DNA from: Magnetospirillum sp.
GTDB taxonomy: Bacteria; Pseudomonadota; Alphaproteobacteria; Rhodospirillales; Magnetospirillaceae
NCBI GenBank assembly: GCA_016183945.1
Contig: JACPDP010000010.1
Span: 1-11,367 of the forward strand
Direction of reading: 5' to 3'
DNA length: 11,367 nt
Part shown: positions 1 to 6,664 of the stretch, piece after piece
Layout: every line of letters begins with the position of its first letter
Position numbering within the stretch: position 1 is the first letter of the stretch
Made by a program: the position numbers and the translations under genes
Notes under the pieces: generated by a model
The model's database searches: none
The model's input: the letters and a program-made list of their open reading frames with translations, nothing else
What the model was told of the DNA's origin: nothing

Positions 1-405
1 TTCCTCCAGCGCGCTCATGAAGCGGTTCTCGGTGTTGCGGTCGAGGTTGTTGAAGATGTCGGCCATCATGTCGTGCGGGTCGCGGCGCTGGGTGCGGGCG
101 AGGTTGGCCATGAACTCGGTGCGCAGCGTCTTTTCGACGCCGTCCAGCACTTCCTTCTGCACCGCCTCCATGCGCAGCATGCGCATGATCACTTCCATGG
201 CGAAATTCTCGGGCAGGATGGCCAGCACGCGGGCGGCATGGCCGCCGGCGATCTTGGCCAGGATGATGGCGACGGTCTGCGGGTACTCGTTCTTCAGGTA
301 GTTGGCCAGCACCTGCTCGGAGACGTTGCCCAGCTTGTCCCACATGGTGCGGCCGGCGGGGCCGCGGATTTCCTCCAGGATGGCGTCGACGCGATCCTTG
401 GGCAG
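1..405. repeat. Left arm of a long inverted repeat (fliG copy 1, codons 91-225)
   Basis: This stretch is the reverse complement of 10963-11367 with about 6 mismatches by hand alignment (for example at 142, 242 and 249), roughly 98.5% identity. Base 1 pairs with base 11367, so the repeat probably continues past both window edges. Beyond position 405 identity falls to about 78%. Confidence 0.9.
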
Positions 406-675
406 CGCCTTCAGCAGCAGCCGCTCGGTGTTCTGCGCCGAACCCACCAGCGAGCCGGTGGAAGACAGCTGATCGGCGAATTCAATGAAGATGCGCTCGA
501 CCACGTTGGAGTTGACGGTTCCCAGCTTGGCCATCAGCTGGGAGAGTTCCTTGATCTCGTCGTCCGACATCATGCCGAACAGCTTGGTCGACTGGTCCTC
601 GCCCAACGACAGCATCATGATGGCCGCCTTTTGCGGCCCGGTGATGCTGCGATAGTCCTCTTTTGTGCGGGCCAT
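1..675 (-). CDS. fliG: Flagellar motor switch protein FliG, copy 1 (3' end outside window)
   Basis: FliG is the rotor protein of the flagellar switch (C ring): its N-terminal domain binds FliF, its middle domain FliM, and its C-terminal domain interacts with the stator MotA. The visible 225 residues start [10 protein letters not shown], contain the middle-domain EYPQT motif (residues 130-134, the EHPQ motif of other FliGs), and break off at the window edge. Full-length FliGs have about 330-340 residues, so the stator-facing domain is unseen. The ATG at 675 is preceded by GGGAG with 6-nt spacing (682-686). No fliF or other flagellar gene lies upstream; the next gene (822) is divergent, so this copy starts its own transcript or is an orphan. 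It is about 81% identical to copy 2 over the first 100 residues and differs at only 3 of the next 125. The family call is certain; whether the gene is intact beyond the edge is unknown. Confidence 0.95.
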   Translation of the reverse strand, partial: MARTKEDYRSITGPQKAAIMMLSLGEDQSTKLFGMMSDDEIKELSQLMAKLGTVNSNVVERIFIEFADQLSSTGSLVGSAQNTERLLLKALPKDRVDAILEEIRGPAGRTMWDKLGNVSEQVLANYLKNEYPQTVAIILAKIAGGHAARVLAILPENFAMEVIMRMLRMEAVQKEVLDGVEKTLRTEFMANLARTQRRDPHDMMADIFNNLDRNTENRFMSALEE

Positions 676-821
676 CAAAAACTCCCGTGCTCACGCGCGC
701 ACCCCCGACTCTACCCGAAAATTGCGATGGTGCGTCCAACATTTTCCCAGTAGGAGGTAACCCGTCGGTAACGTCCAAGGGCCACCCTGGCGGCTGAACC
801 AGCTGCCGACGGGGACGATAA
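676..821. promoter_or_regulatory. Divergent intergenic region, fliG copy 1 / HExxH gene
   Basis: This 146-bp gap must hold start signals for both divergent genes. The only patterned element is GTAA-N7-GTAA at 757-771 (TTAC-N7-TTAC on the minus strand), which matches 6 of 8 positions of the alphaproteobacterial CtrA consensus TTAA-N7-TTAA. No -10 hexamer stands at a suitable distance for fliG, so no promoter is called with confidence. Confidence 0.35.
682..686 (-). promoter_or_regulatory. Ribosome binding site of fliG copy 1
   Basis: GGGAG on the minus strand lies 6 nt before the ATG at 675 and supports that start codon. Confidence 0.6.
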
Positions 822-1445
822 TTGATCGAGTTCATCGGATTCAATCGGGACGAAGAGACGCTGATCCGGGACTTCGTCGGGCGCTTTCGTGCCGACGAGT
901 ACAGCATGGCCGAACTGGCCCGCGTCGAACGCTTTTGCCTGCCGGGGTACCTCGGCCGCGTGGTGCCGGCGCCCAGCCCCTGCGGTTTGAAGCTGCCGAC
1001 CACCGTCTTCCTCGCCGCCTGCCGGCCGTTCACCATCGCCCATGAGCTGGCCCATGTGTCCGACATCGCGGTGCGCCGCCAGGAGACGCTGGACCACATG
1101 GCGGAAGGCATGCCGGCGCCGTGGCACCTGTCGCACCGCATGTCCTCGGAGTACTACGCCAACCGCATCGCCAGCGGCTATGTCGGCGAGGACGAGGTGT
1201 TCAAGGCCTTCACCGGCGATCTCAACGGCATGCGCCTCGCCGCCGCGGAGAGCGACTGGGGCTCGTTCCTGATCTACTACGCCTTGCTGCTGGGTATTTT
1301 CCACGGCCTGGGCCGCCCCGATTGCGATCCGGTGCGGCCGCTGGGCCCGGCTCCCTACATTCCCGAGGCGGTGCGCGAGGGCATGAATGCCTTTCGCGAC
1401 AACGCCGCCGACTTCTTCACCGAGTTCCGCGACCTCGCCCTGTAG
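822..1445 (+). CDS. Hypothetical HExxH zinc-peptidase-like protein
   Basis: The 207-residue soluble protein has no signal peptide or membrane segment. It carries HELAH at residues 74-78, the zinc-binding and catalytic motif of gluzincin metallopeptidases, and a downstream SEYYANRIAS stretch (109-118) whose Glu110 could be the third zinc ligand. This arrangement resembles ImmA/IrrE-type peptidases, although those usually sit next to a helix-turn-helix repressor and none is present here. The TTG start at 822 is chosen because an in-frame TAA lies immediately before it (819-821) and GGGGA sits 6 nt upstream (811-815); an ATG at 906 is the alternative and would lose 28 residues. It is divergent from fliG copy 1 and convergent with hyfI, 49 bp away. 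The coding call is firm; peptidase activity and substrate are unproven. Confidence 0.8.
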   Translation: MIEFIGFNRDEETLIRDFVGRFRADEYSMAELARVERFCLPGYLGRVVPAPSPCGLKLPTTVFLAACRPFTIAHELAHVSDIAVRRQETLDHMAEGMPAPWHLSHRMSSEYYANRIASGYVGEDEVFKAFTGDLNGMRLAAAESDWGSFLIYYALLLGIFHGLGRPDCDPVRPLGPAPYIPEAVREGMNAFRDNAADFFTEFRDLAL

Positions 1446-1494
1446 CGCAAGGATCATCGCCTGATGCGCGAGGGGCAGGCGAACAAACCCGTCT

Positions 1495-2040
1495 TCAGGC
1501 GGGGGCCGACACGCTGTCCAGCAGCGTCAGCAGGCCGGCCAGCAGGGCCAAGGGGCTGGGGGGACAGCCGGGGATGTGCAGGTCGACCGGCACCACCGTG
1601 TGGGCTCCGCCCAGCACGGCGTAGGAGCCGGCGAAACAGCCGCCGTCCCGGGCGCAGTCACCCATGGCCACCACCCATTTGGGGGCCGGCGTGGCATCGT
1701 AGGTGCGCTTCAGCGCCTCGGCCATGTTGCGGCTGACCGGCCCGGTGACCAGCAGCACGTCGGCGTGGCGTGGGCTGGCGACGAAGCGGATGCCGAAACG
1801 TTCCAGGTCGTAGGCCGGATTGTTGACGGCGTGGATCTCCAGTTCGCAGGCGTTGCACGAAGCGGCGTCCACTGCGCGGATGGACAGCGAGCGCCCAAGC
1901 CGGGCACGGGCCGCCTCTCCCACCCGGAGCGCCAGTTCGGCCACGCCCTCGGGCGCCGGCTCGGGGGCGCCTCTCATGGTGTGCGGGCCCTTGAACAGGT
2001 GGCGGAACAGCAGGCTGGCGATGGGTGGGATAATCGGCAT
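1495..2040 (-). CDS. hyfI: HyfI/NuoB-like small subunit of Ehr-type complex
   Basis: This 181-residue protein is the NuoB/HycG-type electron-transfer subunit, which holds the [4Fe-4S] cluster (N2 or proximal cluster) nearest the active-site subunit. Cluster ligands are visible: CNACE at 62-66, GDCA with Cys129, and GCPP with Cys159; Cys135 is an additional Cys. The segments around residues 76-87 (YDLERFGIRF) and 99-106 (TGPVSRNM) are typical of the hydrogenase small-subunit branch. The N-terminus (IPPIASLLFRHLFKGPHT) is a short amphipathic, membrane-docking type extension. It is the last gene of the operon: its ATG overlaps the hyfG stop by one base (TAATG), indicating translational coupling. 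Unlike E. coli hyf, no hyfH gene separates it from hyfG. The retained cluster implies that the complex still handles electrons. Confidence 0.9.
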   Translation of the reverse strand: MPIIPPIASLLFRHLFKGPHTMRGAPEPAPEGVAELALRVGEAARARLGRSLSIRAVDAASCNACELEIHAVNNPAYDLERFGIRFVASPRHADVLLVTGPVSRNMAEALKRTYDATPAPKWVVAMGDCARDGGCFAGSYAVLGGAHTVVPVDLHIPGCPPSPLALLAGLLTLLDSVSAPA

Positions 2041-3560
2041 TACAGATCGGCTCCCGAGTAGGAGCAGTTGAAGCTCTTGTTGCACAGCGGGAAGTCGGCG
2101 ACGATATTGCCCTCGATGCAGGCCTCCAGCAGCGGCCACTGGAACCACGACGGGTCGTGCGGGTGGCAGCGCACGATGCGCCCGGCCTCGGACACCCGCA
2201 CCCACACCACCACCTCGCCGCGGAAGCTTTCGGCCAGCCCCATGCCCTCGCCCGAGCGGAGCGGCACCGCCGCCATGGCGGCGCCCGCCGGCATCTCCTG
2301 CAGGATGCGGTTGATCAGCCGCAGCGACTCCTTGACCTCCTCGATGCGAATCTCGATGCGGGAATGGACGTCGCCATCGGCCAGCACCGGTACCGACAGG
2401 TCGAGGTCGTCGTAGGGCGGACAGCCCGGGGTCCGCCTGGCGTCGTGGCCCTGCGACGAGGCCCGGCCGACGAAGCCGCCGGCGCCGAAACGGTGCGCCA
2501 GGGCCCCCGGCACCACGCCGGTGCCGGTGGTGCGGTCGAGCAGCGACGGCGTTTCCTGGTAGAGGTGGACGGCTTTGACGAACTGCTTTTTGAAGCTGTA
2601 CAGCATGTGCTTCAGCGCCTCGGCACCCGCGTCGGTCAGGTTGACGGTGACGCCGCCCGGCACCACCCGGTCCATCAGCAGGCGGCTGCCGAACAGGGCC
2701 TCGTTGGCGCGCAGCAGCTTCTCGCGCAGCATCCCCATATGCGACAGCATGATCGCGAAGGCGGCGTCGTTGCACACCGCGCCGATGTCGAAGACGTGGT
2801 TGGCGATGCGCTCCAGCTCGCCCATCAGGGCGCGCAGCCAGTGCGCCCGCGGCGGCGGCTCGCAGCCCAGCGCCGCCTCGATCGCCCGGGAAAAGGCGAT
2901 GGAATAGGCCACCGTGGCGTCGCCGGAAGTGCGGCTGACGATGCGGCAGGCCTCCAGCAGCGGCTTGCCCGCCACCAGGCCCTCGATGCCTTTGTGCACA
3001 TAGCCTAGCCGCTCTTCCAGCCGGACCACGGTCTCGCCCTGGCAATGGAAGCGGAAGTGGCCCGGCTCGATCACGCCGGCATGCACCGGACCCACCGGAA
3101 TCTGGTGCAGCCCGTCGCCCTCGGCGGTGCGGAAGCGGTAGGTGTAGGGGTCGGCGGCCGGCGCCTCGGGGTGGGTGGCCAGCGGGCGGCGGTGCGGCCA
3201 GCGGCCGTGGTCGAGCCAGGGGCGCTGATCCTCCAGTCCCTCCGCCGCCAAGCCCCACACGTCGCGGATGGACCGCTCGATGCGGATCGCCGCCGGGCGC
3301 ACCTGGCCCAGGGCGTAGAAGCGGCGCTCGGGGCATTGGTGCGAGGCCACGGCGATGTCGCCGGTGGCCTCGTCGCGCAGGGCGACGTGGATTTCGTTGG
3401 GCTCGGCCCACTCGGCCATCAGCACCCAGTCGGCCGCCGCCAGTTGCTGCACCAGCGCCCGCCAGGTCCGCGCGTCGAGCTGATAGCGCGGCCACGGCCG
3501 GTGCCCCGCGACCTCGCGGCCGGCGGAGAGAAAATCGAGCAGGGTGACCTTGCCCATCAT
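2040..3560 (-). CDS. hyfG: HyfG/HycE-like large subunit lacking NiFe ligands (Ehr type)
   Basis: The 506-residue protein fuses a NuoC-like domain (about residues 1-105, ending in ERSIRDVWGL) to a NuoD/hydrogenase-large-subunit domain (about 150-506), as in HycE and HyfG. Where a [NiFe] enzyme carries L1 RxCGxC, this protein has SRTSGDAT (209-216): Ser212 and Ala215 replace both cysteines. At the C-terminus, DPCxxC is replaced by DFPLCNKSFNCSYSGADL (489-506), which has Cys493 and Cys499 but no CxxC and no processed tail. It therefore should not bind a NiFe centre in the usual way. This is the signature of energy-converting hydrogenase-related (Ehr) complexes, whose substrate is unresolved. The start is ATG at 3560 (or 3557), 7 nt after the hyfF stop. 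The subunit should sit on the cytoplasmic face against HyfI and HyfC. Confidence 0.88.
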   Translation of the reverse strand: MMGKVTLLDFLSAGREVAGHRPWPRYQLDARTWRALVQQLAAADWVLMAEWAEPNEIHVALRDEATGDIAVASHQCPERRFYALGQVRPAAIRIERSIRDVWGLAAEGLEDQRPWLDHGRWPHRRPLATHPEAPAADPYTYRFRTAEGDGLHQIPVGPVHAGVIEPGHFRFHCQGETVVRLEERLGYVHKGIEGLVAGKPLLEACRIVSRTSGDATVAYSIAFSRAIEAALGCEPPPRAHWLRALMGELERIANHVFDIGAVCNDAAFAIMLSHMGMLREKLLRANEALFGSRLLMDRVVPGGVTVNLTDAGAEALKHMLYSFKKQFVKAVHLYQETPSLLDRTTGTGVVPGALAHRFGAGGFVGRASSQGHDARRTPGCPPYDDLDLSVPVLADGDVHSRIEIRIEEVKESLRLINRILQEMPAGAAMAAVPLRSGEGMGLAESFRGEVVVWVRVSEAGRIVRCHPHDPSWFQWPLLEACIEGNIVADFPLCNKSFNCSYSGADL

Positions 3561-3567
3561 CGCGCCG

Positions 3568-5055
3568 TCATCCCAGCAATCCGGCCACATTCTGGAACCA
3601 CGTCACCAGCGCTGCCGGCAGATAAAGCCCGGCGATCAGCACCAGGACGACGTGCATCCACAGCGGAATCAGCGTCATCGCCGTGCGTAGCGGCGTGGCG
3701 TGACCGTGGGCGTGGCGGCCCAGCGACGGCGGCCCGAACGCCATCTGCTGCATGCGCATCACCAGCGCTCCGAAGGCCAGCAGCAGCCCGAGGGCCAGCG
3801 GTGCCGCCAGCAGCGGCTGGCGGGCGAAGGTGGAGCTCACCACGAGGAATTCGCTCATGAACACCCCCATGGGCGGCAGCCCGGCGATGGCCAGCACGGC
3901 GATGACGAAGCCCCAGCCCAGCACCGGGTTGCTGGTGGTCAGGCCGCGGATGTCGACGATGCGCTTGCTGCCGGCATCCTGGGTGATGAGGCCGACGGCG
4001 AAGAAGATGGCCGACTTGGTCAGCGAATGCATGGTCATGTGCATCAGCCCGGCGAAGTTGGCCAGCGCGCCGCCCATGCCGAAGGCGAAGGTGATCACCC
4101 CCATGTGCTCGATGGAGGAATAGGCGAACAGCCGTTTGATGTCGCCGCGCCGGTACAGCATGAAGGCGGCGAGGAACAGGCTCGACAGCCCCATCATGAT
4201 CATCAGCGGCCCCGGCGACAGCGCGTTGCCGTTGGCGCTGATCACCATCTTGAACCGCAGCAGGGCATAGAGCGCCACGTTCAGCAGCAGACCCGACAGC
4301 ACCGCCGAGATGGGCGTCGGGCCCTCGGCATGGGCGTCGGGCAGCCAGGCGTGCAGCGGCGCCAGACCCACCTTGGTGCCATAGCCCACCAGTACGAAGA
4401 CGAAGGCCAGGTTGAGCAGGTCGGGGTGGAATTCGTGGGCGCGCTTGACCATCATCGTCCAGGCCATGGCGTCGGCGCCGTCGCCCATCACCGGCTGGGC
4501 CGCCAGGTAGAACAGGGTGGTGCCGAACAGCGCCAGGCCGATGCCCACCGAGCACAGGATGAAATACTTCCACGCCGCCTCGATGGCCTCGCGGGTGCGG
4601 TAGAGGCTGACCATCAGCACCGTGGTCAGCGTCGCCGCCTCCACCGCCACCCACATCACCCCGGTGTTGTTGGCGGTCAGCGCCAGCAGCATGGTGAACA
4701 TGAAGGCCTGGTACATGGAGTGGTAGAAGCGCAGGTGAACGTCCGACAGGCGCTGCGCCTCGCTCTCGCGGGCGATGTAGGCGGCCGAGAACATGGCGGT
4801 GGTGCAGCCGACGAAGGCGGTCAGCACCACCAGATAGATGTTGAAATCATCGATGAACAACAGCTTGGACGGCTCGGGCCGCGTCTCGAACAGGGTCAGC
4901 GAGGCGAGGAAGGTCACCCCCGACGCCAGCACGTTGACCCAGGTCGCCACCCGCCAACTGGGCAGCACCGCGAGGATGCCGGCGCTGCCCAGCGGCACCG
5001 CCAGAATCCAGAACAGCGGGTTGCCCAGGCTGGGGGCCACGGTGAAGGGGGTCAC
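3568..5055 (-). CDS. hyfF: HyfF-like proton-pumping membrane subunit (NuoL/M/N family)
   Basis: The 495-residue polytopic membrane protein belongs to the Mrp antiporter-like family that forms ion channels in complex I and group 4 hydrogenases. The pump residues are present: Glu139 in WVAVEAATLTT (TM5 type) and Lys228 in GYGTKVGLAPLHAWLPDAH (TM7 type, with His235), followed by a DIKRLFAYSSIEHMG segment typical of the family. Length matches E. coli HyfF (about 526) reasonably. The GTG start at 5055 is chosen because it overlaps the hyfE stop (GTGA, four bases) and gives a normal hydrophobic N-terminus; the frame stays open further upstream only as a shadow of hyfE. It ends 7 nt before hyfG. Intact charged residues suggest ion translocation is retained even though the large subunit has lost its NiFe ligands. 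Confidence 0.9.
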   Translation of the reverse strand: MTPFTVAPSLGNPLFWILAVPLGSAGILAVLPSWRVATWVNVLASGVTFLASLTLFETRPEPSKLLFIDDFNIYLVVLTAFVGCTTAMFSAAYIARESEAQRLSDVHLRFYHSMYQAFMFTMLLALTANNTGVMWVAVEAATLTTVLMVSLYRTREAIEAAWKYFILCSVGIGLALFGTTLFYLAAQPVMGDGADAMAWTMMVKRAHEFHPDLLNLAFVFVLVGYGTKVGLAPLHAWLPDAHAEGPTPISAVLSGLLLNVALYALLRFKMVISANGNALSPGPLMIMMGLSSLFLAAFMLYRRGDIKRLFAYSSIEHMGVITFAFGMGGALANFAGLMHMTMHSLTKSAIFFAVGLITQDAGSKRIVDIRGLTTSNPVLGWGFVIAVLAIAGLPPMGVFMSEFLVVSSTFARQPLLAAPLALGLLLAFGALVMRMQQMAFGPPSLGRHAHGHATPLRTAMTLIPLWMHVVLVLIAGLYLPAALVTWFQNVAGLLG

Positions 5056-5717
5056 TGGCGATCCCCCCGGTAGGTTTCCAGGTAGTGCAGGTCGAGGGTG
5101 TCGAAGCGCTCGCGGATGCGGAAGAAGAAGATGCCGAACAGGGTCATCGCCACCAGCACGCTGAAGGCCACCGAAATCTCCACCACCAGCGGCATGCCCT
5201 TGGCCGACACCGCCGCCAGGATCAGCCCGTTCTCCAGGGCCATGAAGCCCACCACCTGCGTCACCGCGTTGCTGCGGGTGATCATCATCAGCAGGCCCAG
5301 CAGCACCACGCTCATGGCCAGCGCCAGACTCTCGCGGGTCAGCGCCGCGGCGCTGGCGGTCACCGGCAGCACCAGCATGATCGACAGCGCCACCAGCGCC
5401 ACGCCGACGATCATGGTCCAGCCGATGCTGAGCGCCGTCTCGACGGTGCGGTGGATGCCGAGCCGCTCCACCAGCCAATGCAGGGCGAACGGCACCAGGA
5501 TGGCCTTGAACAGCAGGGCGATGCCGGCGGTGACGTAAAGGTGCGGCGCGTTCTGGATGTGCGCCTGCCACGCCGCCGCCGCCGCCAGGGCGATGGCCTG
5601 GAAGGCGAAGGTGTTGAGCACCGCGAACAGTCGGCGCTGGTACAGCAGGCCGAATCCCGCCATCAGCACGGTGGCGCCGATCAGGTGGGCCAGGTCGTAG
5701 GACAGGTGCGTCAGCAT
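5052..5717 (-). CDS. hyfE: HyfE-like membrane subunit (NuoK-related)
   Basis: This 221-residue, strongly hydrophobic protein has about six to seven predicted membrane segments. Length and position match E. coli HyfE (about 216 residues), whose C-terminal half is NuoK-like. MALENGLILAAV (159-170) carries a membrane-buried Glu162, and Glu180 lies in the next segment; both recall the NuoK membrane glutamates that form part of the proton path. Lys71 lies in the membrane segment LFKAILVPFALHW. The ATG start at 5717 overlaps the hyfC TGA by one base (TGATG), and the stop overlaps the hyfF GTG. The role is inferred to be structural and proton-conducting, linking the antiporter-like subunits to HyfC. 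Confidence 0.87.
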   Translation of the reverse strand: MLTHLSYDLAHLIGATVLMAGFGLLYQRRLFAVLNTFAFQAIALAAAAAWQAHIQNAPHLYVTAGIALLFKAILVPFALHWLVERLGIHRTVETALSIGWTMIVGVALVALSIMLVLPVTASAAALTRESLALAMSVVLLGLLMMITRSNAVTQVVGFMALENGLILAAVSAKGMPLVVEISVAFSVLVAMTLFGIFFFRIRERFDTLDLHYLETYRGDRQ

Positions 5718-6664
5718 CACACCGCCTCCGACACATAGAGGAAGATGGTGGCCAGCAGGCCCAGCAGCAGGGCGCCGCCCAGGAAGTCGGCGTAGCGGAA
5801 CACCCGCATCTTGGCGATCACCGTTTCGAACAGGGCCAGCGCGGTGGCCAGGATGAAGGCCTTGGCCAGGAAGGCCCCCAGCCCGATCAGCACGCCCGGC
5901 GCCCCGGCCCCCGCCTGCGCGATGCCCCACGGGAAGAACAGCGAGGCGATCAGCGCGGTGAACAGGGTCAGGCGCACCATGCCGGCGCCCTCGATCAGCG
6001 CCAGGTGGCGGCCGGAATACTCCAGAACCATGGCCTCGTGCACCATGGTCAATTCCAGGTGGGTGGCGGGGTTGTCGATGGGGATGCGGCCGTTCTCGGC
6101 GATGGCCACCATCACCAGCGCCCCCAGCGACAGGCCGAGCGACACCTCGATGCCGACGCCCCCCGACAGGACGAAGGCGATGATCTGCGCCGGTGCCGTC
6201 GAGCCGGAGATCAGCGACAGCGAGAAGGTCACCATCAGCATGGCCGGCTCGGCCAGGCTGGCGATCAGCATCTCGCGGCTGGCGCCGATGCCGCCGAAGG
6301 CGGTGCCGACATCCATGCCGGCCAGCGCCGTCCAGAACCGCGCCACTCCCAGCAGCGCCACCAGGGCGATCAGGTCGGCGGCGGGGGCCAGGAACAGATT
6401 GGTGGTGAAGGTGGGCACGATGCAGGCCGCCAGCCACACCGCCGCGAAGGTGACATAGGGCGCGGCGCGGAACACCCACGACGCCGAGTGGGCGACGATC
6501 GCCTCTTTCTGCAGCAGGCAGTAGACATCGCGGTAGGGCTGCAGCGGCGAGGCGCCGCGGCGGCCGTTGAGGCGGGCCTTGACGAAGCGCACCCAGCCGG
6601 TGATCAGGGGGGCGAGCGCCACCACCAGGACGATCTGCACCAGTTGCCACAGCATCGCGGTCAT
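5717..6664 (-). CDS. hyfC: HyfC/HycD-like membrane anchor (NuoH family)
   Basis: The 315-residue membrane protein of the NuoH/HycD family joins the hydrophilic arm to the membrane arm. Diagnostic stretches are LQPYRDVYCLLQKEAI (41-56, cytoplasmic loop) and AENGRIPIDNP (189-199), followed by a Glu-rich region (Glu204, Glu210, Glu215 in VLEYSG), corresponding to the conserved NuoH loop AExxRxPFD and its downstream glutamates. Length is usual (E. coli HycD about 307). The ATG at 6664 overlaps the hyfB stop by four bases (ATGA). In complex I this subunit forms the quinone chamber; group 4 hydrogenases keep the fold without using quinone, and which applies here cannot be read from the sequence. 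Confidence 0.9.
   Translation of the reverse strand: MTAMLWQLVQIVLVVALAPLITGWVRFVKARLNGRRGASPLQPYRDVYCLLQKEAIVAHSASWVFRAAPYVTFAAVWLAACIVPTFTTNLFLAPAADLIALVALLGVARFWTALAGMDVGTAFGGIGASREMLIASLAEPAMLMVTFSLSLISGSTAPAQIIAFVLSGGVGIEVSLGLSLGALVMVAIAENGRIPIDNPATHLELTMVHEAMVLEYSGRHLALIEGAGMVRLTLFTALIASLFFPWGIAQAGAGAPGVLIGLGAFLAKAFILATALALFETVIAKMRVFRYADFLGGALLLGLLATIFLYVSEAV

Noticed and set aside
711..1457. 248-codon minus-strand frame opposite the HExxH gene
   Set aside because: The plus-strand frame has a clear HExxH motif and balanced composition; the minus frame has low-complexity Ala/Gly/Val composition and would overlap that gene throughout.
1458..1481. Possible bidirectional terminator between the HExxH gene and hyfI
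   Set aside because: CGCCTG and CAGGCG form 6-bp arms, but the loop is 12 nt and no T-run follows on either strand.
3700..5073. 457-codon plus-strand frame
   Set aside because: It is the reverse shadow of hyfF, with His/Gln/Arg-rich composition and no recognisable domain.
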